Assembly: GCF_003437535.1 (NCBI RefSeq)
Contig: NZ_QSQT01000007.1
Location: 62,001 to 126,000 of the forward strand
DNA: 64,000 nt
Reading direction: 5' to 3'
From: Phocaeicola plebeius
Lineage (GTDB): Bacteria > Bacteroidota > Bacteroidia > Bacteroidales > Bacteroidaceae
Within the stretch, counting starts at the first letter, position 1; every line of letters begins with the position of its first letter. This document shows positions 28,770 to 35,665 of the stretch, piece after piece. The position numbers and the translations under genes were made by a program. Below the pieces are notes generated by a model. The model did no database searches. It worked only from the letters and a program-made list of their open reading frames with translations, and was not told the DNA's origin.

Positions 28770-29080
28770 ATATTAGCTTTAATTCGTTGATTATCAAATG
28801 GTAAATTTATTTCCAATTTATTAATGAGCCATTTTAAATCAGTTATAACTGCAAAATTTATATAGTTTTTCTACCTTATTATTACTAATAGGATTAGAAA
28901 ATGTATTTATATAGATGATGTAATGCATAATATTATATTATGTTTCTCGTGCGAGAAACATACGTTTTACGATGCGGAGCCGTATGTTTCTCATGCGGAA
29001 AACGTACGGCTCTGCACCGTAAAATATAAACTATAACAGAGCGTCTTCTTAAATTAATAATTACATTCTTAGATTAATGA
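28770..29080. other. Non-coding AT-rich stretch inside the A-B segment
   Basis: No gene is seen. It holds the in-frame TAA that closes silent susC-A (28773-28775), AT-rich sequence without a clear promoter toward susC-A, the 22-bp palindrome array at 28939-29026, and the region just after the recombinase stop. Confidence 0.7.
28939..29026. repeat. Tandem array of four 22-bp palindromic units
   Basis: Units begin at 28939, 28961, 28983 and 29005, an exact 22-bp period. Unit 1 has the dyad TTTCTCGTGCGAGAAA. Units 1 and 3 start TATGTTTCTC, and unit 4 is close to the reverse complement of unit 2, so the last three units can fold into a long hairpin. It lies about 55 bases downstream of the recombinase gene and inside the segment predicted to invert. 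Same design as the arrays at 303 and 58253, but different sequence. Confidence 0.85.
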
Positions 29081-30244
29081 TTAGAACTTACATTTTTTCA
29101 AGTCTTTTACAATCGTTCCTGAAAAAATATCGCTATATCTCTGAGTAGTTTTTACACTTTGATGCCCCAATAGCTTTTGGACTGTAGTTATTTGAGCCCC
29201 GTTGTAAATTAAAAGAGTAGCATTAGTATGCCGGGCTGTATGAAATGAAAAGTGTTTTTCTATCTTGGCTAACACACCGATTTTTTTTAAATCTTTATTT
29301 ACGGAAGAATTCGATTTTATATGAAAAAAATCACTTAAATTCTGATGATATTCTTGCAATAATCGGAGGGCTTTCCCCTGAAAGAGAAGATATAATGCTA
29401 TGCTGACTTTTGTATCTGTCTTGACAGTTTTAAATATAAGCCATTTCTCTCCTTTTATCGTAACAATATTACTTTCATTAAGAAGTACAAAGTCTGAATA
29501 TCGAATCCCCGTATAACAACAAAATAAAAATGCTTTCAAGCTATGCATTAATGATTTTGGACACGATGAAAGCTCTAGCTTTTCTAGCTTCCTTATTTCT
29601 TCAGGTAGTAAAAAACTATGTTTACTTTGAGTTGTTTTTATTTGGTATTTTCTAAACGGATATTCATCAGGCTGAATATATCCTCTTTTGATAGCTTCAT
29701 TAACAAAGGTTCTTAATTGTCTCATGTGTTTGGCGATTGTGTTTGTTTCATACATTCTTTGCCTCATGAAATCTTCAAAATCAAGAAGAAATGTATAGGT
29801 TATATCTTCAAATTCAATAGAGGGACGAAAGTGATTGAGTAAATCCAAAGTCGTTAAAAGATTCTTTTTGGTAGTATCTTTACGCAATGAGTGTTCTACC
29901 CAATTTCTACCAAAGAGTAGAAATGTCATTTTCTCTGTATCATTTTGATGGTTGAAAGTTTTAAAAGCGGACAAGTTGATATAGACACCGCGTTTCCATG
30001 ATTTCAATTCTTCCCATTGCAATTGTAAAATAAATTCTTCTAACATTCGGTTTAATTCTTCAGAATGCGGATGTTGGATAATTCTACTATGATGGTTATC
30101 CCATTGCTTTGGATTGACATATATTCCTGTCGAAATGTAAACCTTTTTACGATTTCTGTAAGCTTCCACTTGAATAAGAGCCTTACCTGATTTGTTTAAC
30201 TTCTTTTTACGATTGTAGACCAATCTGAAATAAATCTTGTTCAT
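29081..30244 (-). CDS. Tyrosine site-specific recombinase, predicted inverter of the susC sites
   Basis: A 387-residue phage-integrase-family recombinase of the Bacteroidetes type: an N-terminal Arm-binding-like domain (about 1-90, 'GKALIQVEAYRNRKKVYISTGIYVNPKQWD'), a SAM-like core-binding domain (about 105-200) and a catalytic domain (about 210-380). Catalytic residues are visible: Arg248 in TGIRYSD, Lys near 272-275, His335 and Arg338 in HTAR, His361 in LGHQS and Tyr370 in TQRYSDI. All are intact. It lies within the A-B segment, so it would flip with the promoter it moves. Related recombinases invert SusC/SusD or capsule promoters in Bacteroides fragilis. Its role here is inferred from position. 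Confidence 0.93.
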   Translation of the reverse strand: MNKIYFRLVYNRKKKLNKSGKALIQVEAYRNRKKVYISTGIYVNPKQWDNHHSRIIQHPHSEELNRMLEEFILQLQWEELKSWKRGVYINLSAFKTFNHQNDTEKMTFLLFGRNWVEHSLRKDTTKKNLLTTLDLLNHFRPSIEFEDITYTFLLDFEDFMRQRMYETNTIAKHMRQLRTFVNEAIKRGYIQPDEYPFRKYQIKTTQSKHSFLLPEEIRKLEKLELSSCPKSLMHSLKAFLFCCYTGIRYSDFVLLNESNIVTIKGEKWLIFKTVKTDTKVSIALYLLFQGKALRLLQEYHQNLSDFFHIKSNSSVNKDLKKIGVLAKIEKHFSFHTARHTNATLLIYNGAQITTVQKLLGHQSVKTTQRYSDIFSGTIVKDLKKCKF

Positions 30245-30585
30245 ACTATGTTGTTTTTAAGAAAATATGCAGATAATATGCAATAAGAAGAAGTTTATTA
30301 CTTATATAACGTCTATTTTAGCTAAATTAAAACTAACAAGTATCTAGCAAAAAGGATTCATTATTTTGATTCGATGATAAATCCCAGATACAAGAAATGC
30401 ATATCATTTACTTTATAAAAACATACTTTTGCATGAAAGTGGCAGGTATAAGTGTTAAAAAGCAAGCTTTTGGGGGAATTTTATTGAAAATGGTATAAAT
30501 ATTTAAAAAGATATTACTACTTTTGCGTCCTGTTAGAGTGAATGAATTTTTATTAATGTAAAGTTAAACTTTAAGAGAGATTTTT
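30245..30585 (+). promoter_or_regulatory. Mobile promoter region and 5' leader of susC-B
   Basis: A 341-base stretch between the divergent recombinase and susC-B. A -7 box TACTTTTG at 30518-30525 matches TAnnTTTG; the -33 position is weak. The start codon is 61 bases after the box, preceded by AAGAGAGATTTTT, which is also found before the fourth susC at 41668. The recombinase promoter must lie in the same stretch but no good box is visible. The whole region is within the predicted invertible segment 28769-30787. Confidence 0.7.
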
Positions 30586-33500
30586 ATGAAAAGAAAATTG
30601 ATGCTGTTAATGACCTGCCTGATGATAGGTATTGGTCTGGTAAACGCTCAAATCTCAAAGGTAACAGGTAATGTTACTTCTGAAGAGGATGGTTTACCTG
30701 TAGTGGGCGCATCAGTATTGGTAAAAGGTACTACAGTAGGTACTGTTACCGACATTGATGGTAATTTTACGTTGACTAATGTGCCAAGTTCCGCCGGAAC
30801 TTTGGTCATTTCTTTCATCGGAATGCAGTCGCAGGAAGTGAAAGTTAAGCCAATTGTAAAAGTATTATTAAAATCTGACGCAGAACAACTTGATGAAGTT
30901 ATGGTTGTTGCGTATGGCACTGCTAAAAAATCTTCATTTACAGGAGCGGCATCTTCTGTTGATGGAGCAAAAGCTTTAAAAGATATTCCTGTCACCTCTT
31001 TTGAGCAAGCTCTTGCTGGTACAACTCCTGGATTAACAATAAACAGTAACAGTGGACAACCGGGCGCGGCATTAGAAATTCGCGTAAGAGGTACAGGCTC
31101 AATGAATGCAACCAATGAGCCATTATATGTAATAGATGGTGTTCCCGTTGTATCAGGAGATGTTGCTATATCAGCTGTAACAGACGATAGTAAATCATTT
31201 AATATTATGTCATCTATTAATCCCAGTGATATTGAGAATATTACCGTATTAAAGGATGCGGCTGCAGCTTCTTTGTATGGTTCTAGAGCAGCCAATGGTG
31301 TAATTTTGATTACTACAAAGAAAGGAAAAGCCGGCAAAACACGTATCAATTTTAAAGCCAATTGGGGATTCTCTGATTGGGCTATGAAAAATCGTGAAAA
31401 TGTAAATGGAACTCAACGTAGAGAACTGACATACGAAGGAGCCTATAATGAAGCTATTCTTTATGGTATTCCTGATGCAGACGGAAATTACACTCCTGCA
31501 ACAGAAGAACAAGCAAAAGCGTATGCTCAAGCAGCAGCAGACACCTATGCGCCTGACTATAATGAAGACTGGGAGTCTGCTTTATTCCGTAAACACGGCT
31601 CTTCACAAAACTACGAATTTTCTGCACAAGGTGGTGATGATCGAAACTCCTTCTTCGCTTCTTTAGCATACAAAAAAGACCAAGGTAAAGCTAACAACTC
31701 TAAAATGGATGGATTTATTGGACGTATCAATGCAACTCACCGTTCGGCAGATAATAAATGGCAAATGGGAGCAAATATTTCATTGTCAAAACAAAAATCC
31801 TCTGTTGTTAGTGAAGGAACAGCTTTTGCCAATCCTTTTTTCTTGCTTAACTATGTGATTACCCCTAACATACGAATCTACGATGACGAAGGGAACTATG
31901 ATATGTCAAATCCTATTATTCAGGCTTATTTCCCTAAATCTCATCCTATAGAAGATTTACAGAAAGACAAGAATGAGTCAAATGTTTTCAGAAGTTCGAA
32001 TAATTTATGGGCCTCCTATGAGATTATTGATGGGTTAACGCTAAAAGAAAATGTCAGCTATGATTATATAGCTAATAAATCATTAACCTACTGGCCTATG
32101 GATTCAAACAATGGTAGCGATTTAGGAGGTCTTGGATCTAACTATATTTTGAATCAAAACAACATCTATTCTTCTACCACATTAAATTATGTGAAGAGCT
32201 TTAATCAAAAACATAATTTGGATGTACTTGTAGGATGGGATGTAGATGACCGCAGAATAGAGTATGTAATGGCATCACAAAATGGATATCCGCACAATAA
32301 ATTGCCAGAATCTATTAATGCTGCTACTCCAATGGAAGGTATGGCGTATTACGAACAAGACCATTTGTTGTCACTTTTGTCACGTGTAAATTATGATTTT
32401 GACAATAAATATTATGTATCAGCCAATTTCCGTCGAGATGGAAGCTCACGTTTAGGTGCAAATAATCGATGGGCAAACTTCTGGTCTGTTTCTGCTGCTT
32501 GGAGAATGACACAAGAAGAATTTATGCATAATCTGACATGGTTAAATGATTTAAAGATAAGAGCATCTTATGGTATCAATGGTACTTTGCCTAGTTCATA
32601 CTACAGCCATCTAAGCTTGTATGGATATGGTTACAATTACCAGGATAAACCAGGCTCTGCTCCAAATTCTGTTCCAAATCCAGACTTGTCATGGGAAAAA
32701 AACAAGAATCTCAATATCGGATTTGATGCTCGTTTTTTTGACCGTTTAAACATTACATTTGATTACTATACACGTCGTACAAGTGATTTATTGCAAGATG
32801 TTCCCACATCAATGGCTGTAGGTTTTCAAACTATGCTAAAAAATGTTGGTGAAATGAAAAATCAGGGTGTAGAAGTAGACATCAATGTGGACGTGTTCAA
32901 ACACTCACAAGTAAGATGGAATACAGGTCTAGCATTGTCACACAATAGCAATAAAGTAACCAAGCTTTATGGAGGAAAAGATATCATTGATGGTACTAGT
33001 ATTATTCGTGAAGGAGAATCATACTATTCATGGTGGAGCCGTGAATGGGCTGGTGTAGACCCACAAACTGGTGAAGAGCAATGGGTATTAAATACAGTAA
33101 ATGAAGATGGCAGTATAAACAGAGAATTAACTAAAGATCCTACAAAAGCTCAACGTGTAATTATCGGCAAACCAGACCCAAAACTAACTGGTGGATGGAG
33201 AAACTCTGTTTCATGGAAAGGATTAGAATTGAGTATGCTTTTCAATTTCTCTTTAGGTGGAAAAGTATTCGACACTTGGAGAACAAGTCTTACAGATACA
33301 GATGGATATCAGGTATGGTATAATATGTCAACCGAACAGTTAGACAGATGGCAAAAACCTGGTGACGTTACAGATGTTCCTCGCCGAATCAATAATTACA
33401 AATGGGGAAATTATGGGAGCTCACGTTTTATGAAAGATTTGAACTATTTACGTTTGAAATCATTAAGTCTTTCTTACTCACTTCCACAAAAATGGGTTAA

Positions 33501-33663
33501 CAAAGCACAGTTAAACAATGTTCGTGTATTTGTCTCAGGAACGAATCTACTCACTTGGACTTCATATAAATATGCAGATCCTGAAATGCCAGTAAATGGA
33601 ATTCCAACACTTGGACTTCCTAACTTAAAGACTGTTACATTTGGTGTTGAATTAGGAATTTAA
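30586..33663 (+). CDS. SusC transporter, cassette B (currently joined to the promoter)
   Basis: A complete 1025-residue SusC/RagA transporter. Signal peptide about 1-21 (GLVNAQ), carboxypeptidase-like domain about 25-100, TonB-box-like DEVMVVAYG at 103-111, plug to about 230 ('ITVLKDAAAASLYGSRAANGVILITT') and a barrel ending TFGVELGI. Codons 68-72 (S-S-A-G-T) are the recombination palindrome, so residues 1-67 form a constant leader and everything after can be swapped. It is the only one of the three cassettes with a promoter and start in the present orientation. Codon use is AT-rich relative to cassettes C and D. The partner susD-B follows after 15 bases. Confidence 0.95.
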   Translation: MKRKLMLLMTCLMIGIGLVNAQISKVTGNVTSEEDGLPVVGASVLVKGTTVGTVTDIDGNFTLTNVPSSAGTLVISFIGMQSQEVKVKPIVKVLLKSDAEQLDEVMVVAYGTAKKSSFTGAASSVDGAKALKDIPVTSFEQALAGTTPGLTINSNSGQPGAALEIRVRGTGSMNATNEPLYVIDGVPVVSGDVAISAVTDDSKSFNIMSSINPSDIENITVLKDAAAASLYGSRAANGVILITTKKGKAGKTRINFKANWGFSDWAMKNRENVNGTQRRELTYEGAYNEAILYGIPDADGNYTPATEEQAKAYAQAAADTYAPDYNEDWESALFRKHGSSQNYEFSAQGGDDRNSFFASLAYKKDQGKANNSKMDGFIGRINATHRSADNKWQMGANISLSKQKSSVVSEGTAFANPFFLLNYVITPNIRIYDDEGNYDMSNPIIQAYFPKSHPIEDLQKDKNESNVFRSSNNLWASYEIIDGLTLKENVSYDYIANKSLTYWPMDSNNGSDLGGLGSNYILNQNNIYSSTTLNYVKSFNQKHNLDVLVGWDVDDRRIEYVMASQNGYPHNKLPESINAATPMEGMAYYEQDHLLSLLSRVNYDFDNKYYVSANFRRDGSSRLGANNRWANFWSVSAAWRMTQEEFMHNLTWLNDLKIRASYGINGTLPSSYYSHLSLYGYGYNYQDKPGSAPNSVPNPDLSWEKNKNLNIGFDARFFDRLNITFDYYTRRTSDLLQDVPTSMAVGFQTMLKNVGEMKNQGVEVDINVDVFKHSQVRWNTGLALSHNSNKVTKLYGGKDIIDGTSIIREGESYYSWWSREWAGVDPQTGEEQWVLNTVNEDGSINRELTKDPTKAQRVIIGKPDPKLTGGWRNSVSWKGLELSMLFNFSLGGKVFDTWRTSLTDTDGYQVWYNMSTEQLDRWQKPGDVTDVPRRINNYKWGNYGSSRFMKDLNYLRLKSLSLSYSLPQKWVNKAQLNNVRVFVSGTNLLTWTSYKYADPEMPVNGIPTLGLPNLKTVTFGVELGI
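30787..30842 (+). repeat. Recombination site B (56-bp shared block with palindrome)
   Basis: The palindrome AGTTCCGCCGGAACT is at 30787-30801, followed by 41 bases identical to sites A and C. The arms AGTTCCG and CGGAACT flank a single central base. It lies inside the coding sequence and is read in frame as SSAGT-LVISFIG, so exchanges preserve the reading frame. Confidence 0.9.
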
Positions 33664-33678
33664 TAAAAAGAAGAAACA

Positions 33679-35097
33679 ATGAAAACAACTATACATACAA
33701 TATTTGTGACCTTGCTGACTGGAGTTACGTTGTTATCTTCGTGTGATGATTATCTGACAACATTGCCTAGCAATTCGTTAGTTAGTGAAGGAGCAATCAC
33801 CACGGAAGAAGATACGAGAACAGCAGTGAACGGACTTTATCAAGGGCTTATTTCTGTCGATGGTTCATACTATTACGGTACAGATTTCATTACTCGTCCA
33901 GAAGTGGGCGGTGAAGATATACAAACTAGAATGGTTGGAGACCGTACAGAAAACTTTTATCGTTTTACCGATAGGCAAAATAATGCTAGAGAATCACTTT
34001 GGTCTGTACCTTATGTAGTCATAAATCGTGCTAATGTCCTCTTAGATGCTATTGAATCTGGTTCTATACCAATGACAGATGTAACTAAGAATTCAAAGGG
34101 GGAAGCTTTAGCAATCAGAGCATTAGCTCATTTCAACCTTCTAATTACTTATGGTACACCGTATCAAAAAGATAATGGAGCATCTTTAGGAGTTCCTGTG
34201 ATAACAACCGTACTTGATGCTGCAAGTTTACCTGAGCGTCTTACTGTAGCACAAGGCTATGAAGCAGTTTTAACTGATTTAGCAGATGCTTTAGATTTTA
34301 TAAGTGAAGATAAAACATACGGTCACATAAACCGCTGGGGGGTAAAGGCCTTAATAGCTCGTGTCAATTTATATAAAGGTAATTATGAGGAAGCCTATAA
34401 ATACGCAAAAGATGTCATTGATAATGGAGGATATAATCTAGTCCCTAACGCTGAATATATCAACATGTGGGGAAAACGTGAAAATAGTGAATCTATTTTT
34501 GATTTAGATTTATCTTCTACTATGTATGGCGGAAGTAGAGAGCTTATTGGATCTCTTGTTGCACCAAGTTCATACGGAACAATGATTGCAACAACTGATT
34601 TCCTGAATTTACTAAACGAAGATCCGGATGATGTACGATTGGGATTATTGATAAAAGATAAAGATGGACAGAAGCGTGTTGTAAACAAGTATCCAGGACT
34701 TGACGGAAATATTTTTGTGAATAATGTTAGAGTAATCCGATTGTCTGATATTTATCTAATTGGAGCAGAAGCTGCATTAAGAAAAGGCACTCCTGATCAA
34801 AATTCTGCTGATGAATACTTATATCAAATAAGACATCGTGCTAATCCAAACAACACAAAAATCACAGCAACTCTTGATTTAGTTAAGAAAGAACGTAGAA
34901 AAGAACTTGTGATGGAAGGTCATAGACTATATGACATTTTACGTGTAGGAGATACTGTTGAGAGAAAAGGAGGTACTCATTTCTTGAATGGAGAAGATTT
35001 AATAACCGTTAATTGGAATGATTATAGAACTATTATGCCTATCCCTCAGGCGGAAATTGATGCTAATCCTCAGATTAAACAGAATCCCTCATATTAA
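33679..35097 (+). CDS. SusD/RagB lipoprotein of cassette B
   Basis: A 472-residue SusD-family protein; the lipoprotein signal ends at Cys22 (LLSSC), followed by DDYLTT. Family signatures include 'ALAIRALAHFNLLITYGTPYQ' in the TPR-like region and 'ERRKELVMEGHRLYDILRVGDTVERKGG' and 'IMPIPQAEIDANPQIKQNP' near the C-terminus. It forms an operon with susC-B and ends at a terminator. In the present orientation this pair should be the expressed one. Confidence 0.93.
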   Translation: MKTTIHTIFVTLLTGVTLLSSCDDYLTTLPSNSLVSEGAITTEEDTRTAVNGLYQGLISVDGSYYYGTDFITRPEVGGEDIQTRMVGDRTENFYRFTDRQNNARESLWSVPYVVINRANVLLDAIESGSIPMTDVTKNSKGEALAIRALAHFNLLITYGTPYQKDNGASLGVPVITTVLDAASLPERLTVAQGYEAVLTDLADALDFISEDKTYGHINRWGVKALIARVNLYKGNYEEAYKYAKDVIDNGGYNLVPNAEYINMWGKRENSESIFDLDLSSTMYGGSRELIGSLVAPSSYGTMIATTDFLNLLNEDPDDVRLGLLIKDKDGQKRVVNKYPGLDGNIFVNNVRVIRLSDIYLIGAEAALRKGTPDQNSADEYLYQIRHRANPNNTKITATLDLVKKERRKELVMEGHRLYDILRVGDTVERKGGTHFLNGEDLITVNWNDYRTIMPIPQAEIDANPQIKQNPSY

Positions 35098-35609
35098 TAG
35101 ATTGAGAAGTTTTTCTTGAATTTATAATATATAGAAGCAAAAAGCATTGTCTTCTTATTTATAAATTCCGAGAATTATTATAGGAAACTTACCCAAGTTG
35201 CGTAGCGTATTCTTGGGTAAGTTTTTTTCTTAGTACGCTCTCTATTTTATTATAAGACATTTTCTTTAAACTACTTAATATATAAGCAGGTGGCTCAATA
35301 TATATTGTTGTAAAATCTATGAAGAAATTTCATACTCTTAAAACAATATAAGGCAGGAAAACATATTTTATTGACAAATGAAAACGCGTTTACTGAATAA
35401 ATGTATGGAATTTTATTTGTCTTGTATGACTCAATAAATTCGTTTTGAGCTAATATATTCATCTAATTATATAAAAATGACTTATTCAGAGTATAATCTT
35501 GGTAGAAAATCCGTATAGAATATCAGTTTACAAGCCATCTTGATTTACAAATCTTATTTAATTGAATAATTTCTATTTATTTATAGATCAATAATTTATA
35601 ATACTTTAT
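35098..35609. other. AT-rich non-coding stretch between cassettes B and C
   Basis: About 510 bases with no credible gene. Apart from the cassette B terminator at 35188-35226, I see AT-rich sequence and no TAnnTTTG box at a useful distance from silent susC-C. An in-frame TAA at 35592-35594 closes the C frame upstream of its recombination site. Confidence 0.7.
35188..35226 (+). terminator. Terminator of susCD cassette B
   Basis: Arms AACTTACCCAAG and CTTGGGTAAGTT pair perfectly and are followed by seven Ts, about 95 bases after susD-B. Closely resembles the cassette A terminator, including the loop word TTGCGTA. Confidence 0.8.
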
Positions 35610-35665
35610 AGTTCCGCCGGAACTTTGGTCATTTCTTTCATCGGAATGCAGTCGCAGGAAGTGAA
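35610..35665 (+). repeat. Recombination site C (56-bp shared block with palindrome)
   Basis: The palindrome is at 35610-35624 and the 41 following bases are identical to sites A and B. Same orientation as site B. Three bases before the palindrome are TAT in both silent sites A and C, against CCA in B. Confidence 0.9.

Noticed and set aside
35625..35640. TTG as a genuine start codon for susC-C (and the matching TTG of susC-A)
   Set aside because: It lies in the middle of a conserved strand, has no ribosome-binding site or signal peptide, and sits exactly at the edge of the shared recombination block. Truncation by recombination explains it better.
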